Positions 48,060 through 56,720 of a stretch of DNA of 64,000 nucleotides are shown piece after piece. A program made the translations under genes and the position numbers. Under the pieces are notes generated by a model that was given only the letters and a program-made list of their open reading frames with translations, was not told the origin of the DNA and did no database searches. The DNA is taken from the NCBI GenBank assembly GCA_905182105.1, contig CAJJAR010000002.1:62001-126000 (forward strand), in the 5' to 3' direction. This stretch comes from an uncultured Paracoccaceae bacterium (lineage in GTDB: Bacteria; Pseudomonadota; Alphaproteobacteria; Rhodobacterales; Rhodobacteraceae). Positions within the stretch are counted from its first letter, which is position 1. The number at the start of each line of letters is the position of its first letter.

Positions 48060-48569
48060 ATGAAAATAAAACTTACATCCAGAGGATTGAGCATTGTGTC
48101 TGCTACGCTATTGGCGGTTACAGTAGCATCCGCACAAGAACGTAAAGGCAAAGTGACAAACCTGCCCGTGCCGCGTTTTGTTTCATTGAAAACCTCAGAG
48201 GGAAACGTGCGCCGGGGCCCATCCCTAACACACAGAATTGACTGGGTTTTCAAGCGCCGTAGCATGCCATTGCGCGTGACAGCGGAGCATGGGCATTGGC
48301 GTCGTGTTGAAGACCGTGATGGTCTTGGCGGCTGGGTTCACTATTCACTGTTATCTGGTGCCCGCTCTGTCATTGTTGAAAAAGACCTCCTGACCCTGCG
48401 GACCCGTCCAGATGTAAAAGCGCCAGCAACAGCTGCACTAGCAGTTGGTGTCGTTGCTCGTCTTGGCAAATGTGATTTGGAATGGTGCCGCCTGACTTCA
48501 GGCGGCTACAAAGGCTGGGCACCCAAAGCGCGCATCTGGGGTGTCGGCCTAGACGAAATCCGTGACTAA
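48060..48569 (+). CDS. Secreted bacterial SH3-domain protein
   Basis: A 169-residue exported protein: signal peptide (about 1-28, ending ATVASAQE), then two SH3-like repeats (about 40-100 with NVRRGPSLTHRIDWVFKRRS, and 105-160 with LTLRTRPDVKAPATAALAVG). Proteins of this type are found next to the D-glycerate dehydrogenase gene in related genomes and probably bind cell-wall material; no enzymatic function is evident. Confidence 0.82.
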   Translation: MKIKLTSRGLSIVSATLLAVTVASAQERKGKVTNLPVPRFVSLKTSEGNVRRGPSLTHRIDWVFKRRSMPLRVTAEHGHWRRVEDRDGLGGWVHYSLLSGARSVIVEKDLLTLRTRPDVKAPATAALAVGVVARLGKCDLEWCRLTSGGYKGWAPKARIWGVGLDEIRD

Positions 48570-48677
48570 GGCGGCAAGACGCTCTACTCTGCATTCGTTT
48601 AACATTACTCAATGCCTAGCAATCTGAAAACACCTCGCTAGAATAACCATAACAAGTTCACACGTGAGGGGCATGAC

Positions 48678-49667
48678 ATGCGCACAGTTTCATATTCTGC
48701 ATTCGGCAAGGCCTCAGATGTCCTTGAATTAACAGACATCGAAATCTCAGAACCCACCGAAAATGAAGTCGTAGTTGAACTACGGTTTTCGGGTGTTAAC
48801 CCCTCAGATGTTAAAGCGCGCGCAGGTCGCCCGGGAATGACTAAACCCGCTTTTGACACGATCGTTCCGCACAGTGATGGCGCGGGCATCATCACATCAG
48901 TTGGCTCCAATGTTTCCAAAGATCGGATCGGTCAACGGGTCTGGATTTGGAACGGGCAATGGCAGCGTCCTTTTGGAACAGCGTCCTCTCATATCGTATT
49001 GGATCAGTCCCAAGCAGTACCCCTGCCCGATGGCGTCTCATTCGAGGTTGGCGCGGTAATGGGCATCCCCGGCCTAACCGCAGCACATGCTGTCTTTGGA
49101 AATGGTGACATAAGTGGTTCTACTGTTCTTATACAAGGCGGTGGTGGAACGGTGGGGCTACTTGCAGTTCAACTTGCGAAATGGGGTGGTGCACGTGTTA
49201 TTACCACGTGCTCAGAACAAGATATGGCGCAGTGCCTTTCAATGGGCGCTGACCATGCCTTTAATTACAAAGACCCTGAATTGGTCTCAAAGGTCCTTGA
49301 GGCGAACAAAAGCAGATTAATTGACCGAGTTGTCGAAGTGGAGTTCGGCCTGAACATTGCCGCCGATGTAGCTCTAATAAAATCGAATGGAATCATTGCG
49401 GCATACGGATCTGCCAAATCGTTAAACCCCCAAGTTCCATTTTTTGAAATGCTGTTCAAAGCGGTCACACTCGACATAATTTTAATATATCTTTTGCCAC
49501 TCGAAGAACGCCTTTCGATAATTGCCCGATTGAACCAAGCATTGTCAGACAAAGCACTAACATGCCCGATCTCAAAGGTTTTCCCGATAAATATGGCGTC
49601 TCACGCTCATGAACTGGTTGAAAGCGGTGCTCGTGACGGCGCTGTGTTGATTGACGTATTCAATTAA
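48678..49667 (+). CDS. NADPH:quinone oxidoreductase-like zinc-free alcohol dehydrogenase
   Basis: A 329-residue medium-chain dehydrogenase/reductase of the quinone-oxidoreductase branch. It has the GroES-like N-terminal domain (FSGVNPSDVKARAGRPG, PHSDGAGII) and the nucleotide-binding motif VLIQGGGGTVGLLAVQLAKWGG. The zinc-binding cysteines of alcohol dehydrogenases are absent. It would reduce quinones or activated alkenes with NADPH; the substrate is unknown. It is followed after about 95 nt by tRNA-Gln. Confidence 0.83.
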   Translation: MRTVSYSAFGKASDVLELTDIEISEPTENEVVVELRFSGVNPSDVKARAGRPGMTKPAFDTIVPHSDGAGIITSVGSNVSKDRIGQRVWIWNGQWQRPFGTASSHIVLDQSQAVPLPDGVSFEVGAVMGIPGLTAAHAVFGNGDISGSTVLIQGGGGTVGLLAVQLAKWGGARVITTCSEQDMAQCLSMGADHAFNYKDPELVSKVLEANKSRLIDRVVEVEFGLNIAADVALIKSNGIIAAYGSAKSLNPQVPFFEMLFKAVTLDIILIYLLPLEERLSIIARLNQALSDKALTCPISKVFPINMASHAHELVESGARDGAVLIDVFN

Positions 49668-49762
49668 AGCAACGTGGCATTCACTAATTTCCAAGCAGAT
49701 GAAATTTTTCCAAAACGGGTCTTGCGTACCGATCAAGCTAAGACTATCTAGCGGAAAGGTTT

Positions 49763-49837
49763 TGGGATGTGGCCTAGCGGTAGGGCACCTGTTTTTGGTA
49801 CAGTAGATCGTAGGTTCGAATCCTACCATCCCAGCCA
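49763..49837 (+). tRNA. tRNA-Gln (anticodon TTG)
   Basis: A 75-nt cloverleaf with encoded CCA. The acceptor stem TGGGATG pairs fully with CATCCCA, the D-stem is GCCT/GGGC, the anticodon loop TTTTGGT gives anticodon TTG (Gln, CAA/CAG codons), and the T-arm is GTAGG-TTCGAAT-CCTAC. The anticodon stem (CCTGT/ACAGT) has a C-T mismatch at the outer pair 27-43; the other four pairs form. Overlapping protein frames on the minus strand across this gene are not real. Confidence 0.93.
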
Positions 49838-50428
49838 ACCACCTCAAGCATTGAGACGCGGACGACTTATGGGGCTTTTATGCCCTGTTCTTAGGGGCTT
49901 CGCTGTGGTGTAATCTAACAGAGACCCGCTCATCCTCGATATTTGGCCCAGATAGGTGCCCCAGTCTCTGTTTGGATTTTCGGCGGTGACAGTTTGAGAG
50001 TTTAGGGCGTCAGTTCGACGCTCCAACTTGCAAAAACCTCCAATTTTTTCCTGTATTTTCCCTGTTTGCAGGGAATTTGGAGGTGGAGACTGGTTAGCTT
50101 TGAGGCTGGCTCCACAGCCACCTAGCCTACAACAATAAGATTTTTATGATCTGATAATATTTTTTTACAATTTAGAGACATCTTATTTTGATGCACCCCA
50201 ATTGAGGCCCACACCTCTTCGATATTAAACTAGGTTCGTTTCAGCAGCCTACATTTGGTTTTGACAGAACTAGTTCTTTTTTTGGTGGGGTGGGGGTGCA
50301 CCACTAAAGTAAAGCCAGCATAATTTATCATTCTGCACCATCAAACTGGAGGAGAAAATTGTTTCAAGCAACAACAGTATAATTTGATGGATAGCTATGT
50401 TTTTAGCTTCCTAAACAACCGAAGTGAC
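49838..50428. other. Non-coding, A+T-rich region downstream of tRNA-Gln with nested inverted repeat
   Basis: About 590 nt with no credible gene on either strand; base composition becomes clearly more A+T-rich after about 50120. It contains a nested inverted repeat: outer arms CCTCCAA (50037-50043) and TTGGAGG (50077-50083), inner arms TTCCCTG (50058-50064) and CAGGGAA (50069-50075). A tRNA followed by structured non-coding DNA is a typical setting for tyrosine-recombinase attachment sites, but no integrase and no repeat of the tRNA 3' end was seen in the window. Confidence 0.5.
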
Positions 50429-51469
50429 TTAAAATATAAGTTGGACTTTCATGGCTTGGCTACGATCACAGGCTTGTTCAAAAGCATGTTTTGCATCTTT
50501 AATATCAAAGCTGTGAGTGATAAGTGGGTCAACCACAATCAACCGACTTTGCATCATCGTCACAGCTGTGGCAAATTCATTATGAAACCGAAAAGAGCCA
50601 CGAAGAGTGATCTCTTTCGCGGTCATTGCTTGCATCGGGACCGTCATGTCACCACCCAACCCAAGTTGAACCAGCGTACCACCTGGACGTAAGCATTCGA
50701 CGCCTGAGGCCAATGCGGGGGCTGCGCCTGAGCATTCTAGGTGGACATCAATTTGGCCTTTGTCATTATGAAACGGGATTAAAGCATCCGGGTTCTCCTT
50801 GATATTAAGCACGTCGTCTGCACCACAGCTACGTGCCTTATCTAAGGTATAATTTAAAAGGTCCGTGGCAATAATCTTCGCCGCCCCAGCCTGCCGCGCC
50901 GCAAGAATGCTAAGGCACCCGATTGGGCCACATCCGGTTATCAGCACTGTCTTACCAACCAGATCACCTGCTTGTTTGACCGCATGAAGACAAACAGCCA
51001 AAGGTTCTGCCATTGCCGCTTGTCCCGGGGTAAGCTCGTTAGCGACAACACATTGGCTGGCCAAGGCGACAAGCTGTTGTTGAAAAGCGCCTTGGATATG
51101 GGGAAAGGGCATAGCACTGCCGTAAAAACGCATATTAAGGCAGTGGTTTTGCTGCCCCCGCAAACAATAAATACAGTAATGGCAGGGTCTTGAAGGGGAA
51201 ACTGCCACAAGTTGCCCCACCTGCAATCCTTGAACACCTACACCCAAAGCCGTAATTTGCCCAGAGACCTCGTGACCTAGAACCATTGGCTCGCGCAATT
51301 GGATTGGTCCAAATCCACCATGGTTGTAATAGTGCAAGTCTGACCCACAAATACCTCCCGCCAGCATCTCGATCAACACCTCTTCGGGACCGACCACAGG
51401 CACGTCGCGCGGTTCTACACGCAGGTCACCGGCTGCGTGAATAACAATCGATTGATTTGAAGCCGTCAT
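50429..51469 (-). CDS. Zinc-dependent alcohol dehydrogenase, L-idonate 5-dehydrogenase-like
   Basis: A 346-residue medium-chain zinc dehydrogenase. Catalytic zinc ligands appear in GGICGSDLHY and LGHEVSG; the structural zinc lobe has four cysteines (CHYCIYCLRGQQNHC); the cofactor motif is GCGPIGCLSILAARQAG. Closest in style to L-idonate 5-dehydrogenase (IdnD), which oxidises L-idonate to 5-keto-D-gluconate. The divergent neighbour is an IdnO-like reductase, which supports this. The ATG at 51469 has GGAGAAA upstream; a start at 51529 would add 20 unrelated residues. Polyols with similar configuration are alternative substrates. Confidence 0.8.
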   Translation of the reverse strand: MTASNQSIVIHAAGDLRVEPRDVPVVGPEEVLIEMLAGGICGSDLHYYNHGGFGPIQLREPMVLGHEVSGQITALGVGVQGLQVGQLVAVSPSRPCHYCIYCLRGQQNHCLNMRFYGSAMPFPHIQGAFQQQLVALASQCVVANELTPGQAAMAEPLAVCLHAVKQAGDLVGKTVLITGCGPIGCLSILAARQAGAAKIIATDLLNYTLDKARSCGADDVLNIKENPDALIPFHNDKGQIDVHLECSGAAPALASGVECLRPGGTLVQLGLGGDMTVPMQAMTAKEITLRGSFRFHNEFATAVTMMQSRLIVVDPLITHSFDIKDAKHAFEQACDRSQAMKVQLIF

Positions 51470-51541
51470 GAGTGATTTCTCCGCTATACAATTGAGATCA
51501 ATATACAGATAGTTACTGATAACAGACAAAGGAATTCTACG
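51470..51541. promoter_or_regulatory. Divergent promoter region of the idnD-like and idnO-like genes with a candidate operator
   Basis: A 72-nt region between divergent starts. It contains ATTGA-GA-TCAAT (51491-51502), an inverted repeat with 5-nt arms, and the imperfect pair CAGATAG/CTGATAACAG further right. One of these may bind the GntR/FCD regulator encoded at 62179-62829; this is a guess from spacing and symmetry only. Confidence 0.3.
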
Positions 51542-52309
51542 ATGACACTCGAAATGTTTGACCTGAATGGTAGTCGCGCTCTAATCACTGGTTCTAGCCA
51601 AGGTATTGGATTTGCTTTGGCCCGCGGCCTAGCAGGTGCTGGAGCAGAAATTATCCTGAACGGGCGTGACAGTACCAAACTAGCTGAGGCAAAAACCATA
51701 TTAGAAGGCGAAGGTACAAAAGTTCATGTGCTGGCCTTTGATGTGACCGATCACGAACAGGTTAAAGTCGCCGTTAATGGGTTTGAGGAAGAGCACGGCG
51801 CGATTAACATCCTTATCAACAATGCGGGAATGCAGCACCGCGGTGCTCTTGAGGAGTTTCCAGCCGATGCATTCGAGCGATTGTTGCAAACCAATATCGC
51901 ATCTGTTTTTCACGTGGGCCAAGCGGTTGCGCGTCATATGATAGGACGTGGACAGGGTAAAATTATTAACATCGCATCAGTCCAAACTTTGCTCGCCCGT
52001 CCTGGCATTGCGCCCTATACGGCAACCAAGGGTGCGGTGGGCAATTTGACCAAAGGCATGGCGACGGATTGGGCGCAACACGGGTTAAATTGCAACGCTA
52101 TTGCACCAGGATATTTTGACACACCACTAAATGCAGCACTTGTTGCAGATCCTGAATTCAGCACATGGCTGGCCAAAAGGACGCCAGCTAGGCGTTGGGG
52201 CAATGTGGATGAGTTGGTAGGGGCGGCTGTATTCCTTTCGTCCGCAGCATCTAGTTTTGTGAACGGCCATACGCTATATGTAGACGGTGGGATTACGGCC
52301 TCACTCTAG
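51542..52309 (+). CDS. SDR-family oxidoreductase, gluconate 5-dehydrogenase (IdnO)-like
   Basis: A 255-residue short-chain dehydrogenase. It starts MTLEMFDLNGSRALITGSSQ with the glycine-rich cofactor motif GSSQGIG, has NNAG (ILINNAGMQHRG), and the catalytic Ser/Tyr/Lys (IASVQ..., PYTATKGAV). The head and the QHRGALEEFP segment match 5-keto-D-gluconate reductases (IdnO/gluconate 5-dehydrogenase). With the IdnD-like gene it would convert L-idonate to D-gluconate through 5-ketogluconate. Its TAG overlaps the stop of the convergent aldolase gene in the shared bases CTAG. Confidence 0.83.
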   Translation: MTLEMFDLNGSRALITGSSQGIGFALARGLAGAGAEIILNGRDSTKLAEAKTILEGEGTKVHVLAFDVTDHEQVKVAVNGFEEEHGAINILINNAGMQHRGALEEFPADAFERLLQTNIASVFHVGQAVARHMIGRGQGKIINIASVQTLLARPGIAPYTATKGAVGNLTKGMATDWAQHGLNCNAIAPGYFDTPLNAALVADPEFSTWLAKRTPARRWGNVDELVGAAVFLSSAASSFVNGHTLYVDGGITASL

Positions 52310-52956
52310 GCCTCCCACTCCACATTAAATTTTGTGATCACCTCTTTCACTTGCGCATCGCTCAATGCGCGTGGGGATAGCCCTCTCGTCAACATGGCCA
52401 ACTTGGCAGTGTCCTCAAGTTCTTCAACCGCGTTACACGCCGCCTCAATATCCTTGCCCGCAACAATGGGTCCGTGATTGGCCAACATTACAGCAGATCG
52501 TTTCCCTGCAAGGCCGCGCACGGCGTCACCCATCGCTGGATCACCCGGCATAAAGAAGGGCAGCAACTTCACGCGACTTAGCTTCATAATGCCGTAAGGC
52601 GTAAGGTGCGGCAGGAAATTTTCAGCGTCGACATCTGGCATCATGGAAAGTGCAACAGAGTGGCAAGAATGCAGATGAACGACCGCACCAGCTGTCGATC
52701 GAGTATCGTAAAAAGCAGTGTGCAGCGGCATCTCTTTGGTCGGCTCGTCGCCACTTATCAAAGTGCCACAAGCATCAAAACGGCTTAGTTTTGCAGGATC
52801 AAGGCGGCCAAAACTGGTTCCAGTGGGGCTTACCAATAAACCACCATCGCTAGTACGAGCAGAAATATTTCCCGTACTGCCACCTGTAAGCCCACGATCA
52901 AACATGGATTTGGCCAATACACAGATCAGTTCGCGGAGCTTTGCTTCCTCAGTCAT
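52306..52956 (-). CDS. otnC: Class II aldolase-family decarboxylase, 3-oxo-tetronate 4-phosphate decarboxylase (OtnC)-like
   Basis: A 216-residue class II aldolase/adducin-fold protein. Metal-binding residues are visible: His94 and His96 in VVHLHSCHS, the conserved Glu75, and the distal LANHGPIV motif. In the DUF1537 pathway OtnC decarboxylates 3-oxo-tetronate 4-phosphate to dihydroxyacetone phosphate. The call depends on context: the OtnK kinase gene is directly upstream with an ATGA overlap, and an LtnD-like gene precedes that. Alone, the sequence could also be a fuculose-phosphate-type aldolase. Confidence 0.85.
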   Translation of the reverse strand: MTEEAKLRELICVLAKSMFDRGLTGGSTGNISARTSDGGLLVSPTGTSFGRLDPAKLSRFDACGTLISGDEPTKEMPLHTAFYDTRSTAGAVVHLHSCHSVALSMMPDVDAENFLPHLTPYGIMKLSRVKLLPFFMPGDPAMGDAVRGLAGKRSAVMLANHGPIVAGKDIEAACNAVEELEDTAKLAMLTRGLSPRALSDAQVKEVITKFNVEWEA

Positions 52957-54224
52957 AAGTTGTCCAATCTGGCTTGGGCGTCATGAAAAAATGTGGGAGC
53001 GCCAAAGTTACCCGATTTAAGCGTTAGCGCAATTTGATGACCAGCCGAATGGCAAAATGTCCACGGCACACCAGAGGCAATTTCTACACCTATATCAAGC
53101 TGGGTTACACATAGTGCCTGTGTTACAGCTCCCGAGGTTTCTCCCCCAGCAACAATGATCCGCCGAGCACCAGCGTCCCGTGCTGCAACGGCGCAGGATG
53201 CAAGTGTTTGTTCGATCAGATCACCCACTTTCGCCACACCTATTGCTCTCTGCGCGGCCTTAACATTGCCCGGAGCAGCTGTGGCATAAATCAATGGAGC
53301 TTTAGTCAGGTCTTGTTCTGCGAGCCATGCCAAGACTGGATCGAGGCCAGTTTCTATTAATGAAAGCGGATCCAACAGATATTCAGGTGCACCACGCGCG
53401 ATGTACTCGGAGACTTGCGCATTGGTCATTGCAGAACAACTGCCAGACAGTATTATGGTCTCCTTAGCTATTTCAGGCTTTTGCATTTGGGGCGCATCTG
53501 CAGACAATGTTCCATCAGCAAGGTAAAGAGCTGGCAAAGACTTAGCAACTGCCGATCCACCCGTCATTAGAGACATATTCTGGCAGGCCTCAGCTATAAT
53601 TTCAAGATCAGGGTCAGCCACTGCATCAACCACAACGTGGGCAATGCCCTCACCTTTCAAGATATCCAATTTTGCCCGCAATGCAGCAGCCCCTTTTGCA
53701 ACGCTCAATCGGTCAGCAAGCCCAACAGGTTTGGTGACTTGTGGTGACAATAGTCGCATTAAATTGCTGTCCCGCATCGGTGTCAGTGGATGATCTCTCA
53801 TCGAACTTTCGGCCAAAGGTTGCTGTCCAACAAACAAATTACCCATAAAAATGGACCTACCATTTTCAGGAAATGCCGGGCAATAGATCGTTTGATCAAT
53901 ACCAAGGTCACTCATCAGCGCTTCAGCTACAGGACCGATGTTGCCCTCATCTGTACAGTCAAACGTCGAGCAATATTTCCAGAAAAACCGCTTTGCCCCT
54001 GCCGCCTGCAGCCACACAAGCGCAGCGCGACACTCTGCAACAGCTTGCGCCACTGGTGCGTTGCGACATTTGAGAGCGATTACCTCAAAGGGTCCAGTTT
54101 TTTTTGGTAGTTCACTTGGTACACCAATACGCAGAGAAACCTGTACGCCACTGCGAGCCAATAGCCCCGCCAAATCAGTAGCCCCAGTAAAATCATCCGC
54201 GATGCAGCCCAAAACAGTCGTCAT
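52953..54224 (-). CDS. otnK: Four-carbon acid sugar kinase (OtnK, former DUF1537)
   Basis: A 423-residue kinase with the DUF1537 N-terminal signature CIADDFTGATDLAGLLARSG, the internal GNLFVGQQPLAESSMRDHPL and SGSCSAMTNAQV blocks, and the C-terminal ATP-binding VAGGETSGAVTQAL. OtnK-type enzymes phosphorylate 3-oxo-tetronates at O4. It begins directly after the stop of the LtnD-like gene (TAAATG) and overlaps the OtnC start by 4 nt, so all three are coupled. Confidence 0.9.
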   Translation of the reverse strand: MTTVLGCIADDFTGATDLAGLLARSGVQVSLRIGVPSELPKKTGPFEVIALKCRNAPVAQAVAECRAALVWLQAAGAKRFFWKYCSTFDCTDEGNIGPVAEALMSDLGIDQTIYCPAFPENGRSIFMGNLFVGQQPLAESSMRDHPLTPMRDSNLMRLLSPQVTKPVGLADRLSVAKGAAALRAKLDILKGEGIAHVVVDAVADPDLEIIAEACQNMSLMTGGSAVAKSLPALYLADGTLSADAPQMQKPEIAKETIILSGSCSAMTNAQVSEYIARGAPEYLLDPLSLIETGLDPVLAWLAEQDLTKAPLIYATAAPGNVKAAQRAIGVAKVGDLIEQTLASCAVAARDAGARRIIVAGGETSGAVTQALCVTQLDIGVEIASGVPWTFCHSAGHQIALTLKSGNFGAPTFFHDAQARLDNL

Positions 54225-55145
54225 TTAAGCACCACCTTTTTCGTCTTGACCCGGCAACGTCAGGCCCGCATTTCGTGCATATACCTTAGCAACTGCCGCG
54301 TCATCCTCAGCCCCCAATCCCATACCAGAGGCCGCAACGAACTGCTGCATCGCGGCAGCGGTAATGGGCGCACTGAAGCTTGCATTCTTGGCAATGTCGA
54401 GAACAATACCAAGGTCTTTCGGCCAAATATTTACCGAACTGTGCGGTGTATAATTCCCCGCAGCAATATGTGGCGCACGATTTTCAAGCATCCAACTGGT
54501 GCCTGCGCATTTGCTGATCACGTCGATAAATTTGTCAGGCGTCACACCTTGGGTCATTCCAAAAGTCATCGCCTCCGCCATTGTTGCGATGTGTACGCCA
54601 GCTAACAACTGGTTCACAGCCTTCATTGCGCTTCCCGCTCCAGCGGTATCGCCCAGTTCAAAAACAGTTTCTGCAATGCTGTCGAGGACGGGACGCAGGG
54701 CTGAAAAGGCCTCCAGGGTGCCCGCAGCCATAATGGACAACGCCCCGTTTGCAGCTTTGAGCGAACCACCAGAAATTGGTGCATCTAGATACAGCACATC
54801 GAATTCGGCGCAGCGCTTGGCCATTTCTTTTGCAAACTCTGGAGGGACTGTGGCGCAAGACAACACCGCTGCCCCTGCTCGAAGTTTTGGCACGATCCCG
54901 TTAGCACCGAACAAGACATCTTCAGTTTGGGTTGCATTCAAAACAGCAACAATGACGGTGTCTAGCTGATCAACCACATTGCTCAACACAGCGCTTTCTC
55001 CACCTTCACCAACAAACAGCTGCATCTGTTCCACGTTAATATCGAGACCCCAGACTTCGTGTCCACCCCGAAGAGCGGATTGCGCAATGCCGTAACCCAT
55101 GGAACCTAGTCCAATAGCTGCAACTTTATGCTTTGAATCACTCAT
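54225..55145 (-). CDS. ltnD: 3-hydroxyisobutyrate-dehydrogenase-family enzyme, L-threonate dehydrogenase (LtnD)-like
   Basis: A 306-residue NAD(P)-dependent dehydrogenase. It has the N-terminal Rossmann motif IGLGSMGYGIAQ, the substrate-binding APISGGSLKAANGALSIMA, the catalytic Lys in AMKAVNQLLAGVHIATMAEA, and IWPKDLGIVLDIA. In tetronate degradation LtnD oxidises L-threonate to the 2-oxo acid. Its position directly before otnK and otnC supports LtnD over the related glyoxylate or tartronate-semialdehyde reductases. The ATG at 55145 is used; a GTG three codons upstream (55154) is an alternative. Confidence 0.82.
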   Translation of the reverse strand: MSDSKHKVAAIGLGSMGYGIAQSALRGGHEVWGLDINVEQMQLFVGEGGESAVLSNVVDQLDTVIVAVLNATQTEDVLFGANGIVPKLRAGAAVLSCATVPPEFAKEMAKRCAEFDVLYLDAPISGGSLKAANGALSIMAAGTLEAFSALRPVLDSIAETVFELGDTAGAGSAMKAVNQLLAGVHIATMAEAMTFGMTQGVTPDKFIDVISKCAGTSWMLENRAPHIAAGNYTPHSSVNIWPKDLGIVLDIAKNASFSAPITAAAMQQFVAASGMGLGAEDDAAVAKVYARNAGLTLPGQDEKGGA

Positions 55146-55189
55146 TTTATTCACTCACTCCCATAAATTTAAAAATTAATGTATTTCAT

Positions 55190-55780
55190 TCAATGCCCTG
55201 GAAAAAGCGCCACCAGCACCACAACAACCAGCGAGGCAGCCATAGCAATGTTGATGAACCGCTGTGCTTTGGGGCTCAGGTCAAGGCTCCCCAGCTTGGC
55301 TCCAGCCCCCAGCCAGATAAGGTGTACAGGCAACCAGATCATATTAAAAACGATCAACTTGATCACCACTTCCCAGAAGGGCGCTTGGGGCAAAAAGCCA
55401 AAGCCCAAGAACAGTGTTGTTGCCACCACATAGGCTTTGGGATTAATGAGTTGCAGTAAAAATCCATTGCGGAAACCCAACGGTTTAGTCGCAGCTGTGA
55501 AACCAATATGGGCCCCTGCCGTAGCGATCCTCCAAGCCAAATAGGTCAGATAACCAACCGATGCAAACAATAGAACCACTCGTAGCCATGGCACCGTCAG
55601 GACCACAGCGGCAAGGCCTGAAATCACCAGCACCATTGTAAACGCACCCCCGAGCATCAGCCCACCGACATAGGCAAAGCCCGCGCGATAGCCATAGGCT
55701 GCCCCGATGCCCGCCGTTGATAAAACCCCTGGTCCAGGCGTCATCAACAGGAAAAAAACGGCCAGCGCAAATTCGATCAT
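55190..55780 (-). CDS. LysE/RhtB-family membrane transporter
   Basis: A 196-residue protein with about six hydrophobic segments and the LysE-family signature near the N-terminus (LMTPGPGVLSTAGIGAAYG). Family members export amino acids or small metabolites. Inside the sugar-acid operon it may remove an accumulating intermediate or act on a related acid; no substrate can be inferred from sequence. It starts 17 nt after the stop of the 2-hydroxyacid dehydrogenase gene. Confidence 0.8.
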   Translation of the reverse strand: MIEFALAVFFLLMTPGPGVLSTAGIGAAYGYRAGFAYVGGLMLGGAFTMVLVISGLAAVVLTVPWLRVVLLFASVGYLTYLAWRIATAGAHIGFTAATKPLGFRNGFLLQLINPKAYVVATTLFLGFGFLPQAPFWEVVIKLIVFNMIWLPVHLIWLGAGAKLGSLDLSPKAQRFINIAMAASLVVVVLVALFPGH

Positions 55781-55796
55781 CCGCGCTGGTCAATGC

Positions 55797-56720
55797 TTAC
55801 AAGCCAGCGCATTCAGGTACAGGGCTGATCACAGTGCCATCTTTGAGGTTTTGCAACAAATTATCTACCACCAACGCGCCCATCGCAGCGCGTGTCTCCA
55901 TCGTGCCACTGCCAACATGGGGCAATAGAACCGTATTAGGCAAATCACGTAAAGCTTGCGACACCTTAGGTTCCTCTTCAAAAACGTCTAAGCCTGCCCA
56001 ACCAAGCTTCCCACTTTTTAGAGCCTCTATCATTGCCATTTCGTCCACAACAGAACCACGGCTGACGTTGATTAAAGTGCCTTTTGGCCCCAAGGCCTCC
56101 ATCACTTCAGCGTTCACGATTTTATTAGTTGATGGACCTCCCGGTGTGATGCAAATCAACACGTCACAATCTCGCGCCATCGCCGTAAGATCATCATAGT
56201 AGGTATAAGGAAGAACTTTCTTGGTACGCGTATGATAAAGGATTTTGGCATTCCACGGAGCGAGTTTGTCAGCAATCGCCTGCCCAATTCGACCCAGACC
56301 AAGGATACCAACAGTTTGGTTGTCAGCCGAACGAGTTAGCGGCGCGTTGCCCTTCGCCTCCCACTCACCAGAGCGAAGATATTCATCGTCACGCAGCACT
56401 TCACGGTAACATGACAGCATCAAAAGCAGCGCTGTTGTCGCCACCTCCTCGTTCAAAACATTGGGTGTATGGGTCACGATGATTCCACGACGTGCCGCTT
56501 CGTTTGCATCAACAGCGTCATAGCCAACGCCGTAGCCGCTGATCACTTTCAGATTTGTCAGTGACGCCATTAGATCAGGGTTTACCCCGTCGTGGCCATT
56601 AGTGACCACATGGGTAATTTTATCTGCATCAAAAGCATCCAGTTGATGAATGGTAAACGCCGCAGCCAGCCGTTCCTGCATAGTGTCAGTGATACCGCCT
56701 ATTTGTAAAAGATCAGGCAT
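55797..56720 (-). CDS. D-2-hydroxyacid dehydrogenase
   Basis: A 307-residue dehydrogenase of the D-2-hydroxyacid family: cofactor motif GILGLGRIGQAIAD, catalytic Arg in NVSRGSVVDE, catalytic Glu in EEEP, and His in LLPHVGSGT. In this operon it could interconvert glyoxylate/glycolate, hydroxypyruvate/glycerate or pyruvate/D-lactate, which are products of the presumed diketo-acid cleavage. The ATG at 56720 overlaps the end of the FAH-family gene by 8 nt; a longer start at 56750 lies further inside that gene and is less likely. Confidence 0.86.
   Translation of the reverse strand: MPDLLQIGGITDTMQERLAAAFTIHQLDAFDADKITHVVTNGHDGVNPDLMASLTNLKVISGYGVGYDAVDANEAARRGIIVTHTPNVLNEEVATTALLLMLSCYREVLRDDEYLRSGEWEAKGNAPLTRSADNQTVGILGLGRIGQAIADKLAPWNAKILYHTRTKKVLPYTYYDDLTAMARDCDVLICITPGGPSTNKIVNAEVMEALGPKGTLINVSRGSVVDEMAMIEALKSGKLGWAGLDVFEEEPKVSQALRDLPNTVLLPHVGSGTMETRAAMGALVVDNLLQNLKDGTVISPVPECAGL

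Noticed and set aside
49572-49847. Minus-strand protein frame across tRNA-Gln (contains GMVGFEPT)
   Set aside because: It is a translation of the complement of a tRNA gene, a well-known annotation artefact.
49844-50026. A 60-codon minus-strand frame downstream of tRNA-Gln
   Set aside because: No ribosome-binding site, no recognisable family, and it lies in structured intergenic DNA.
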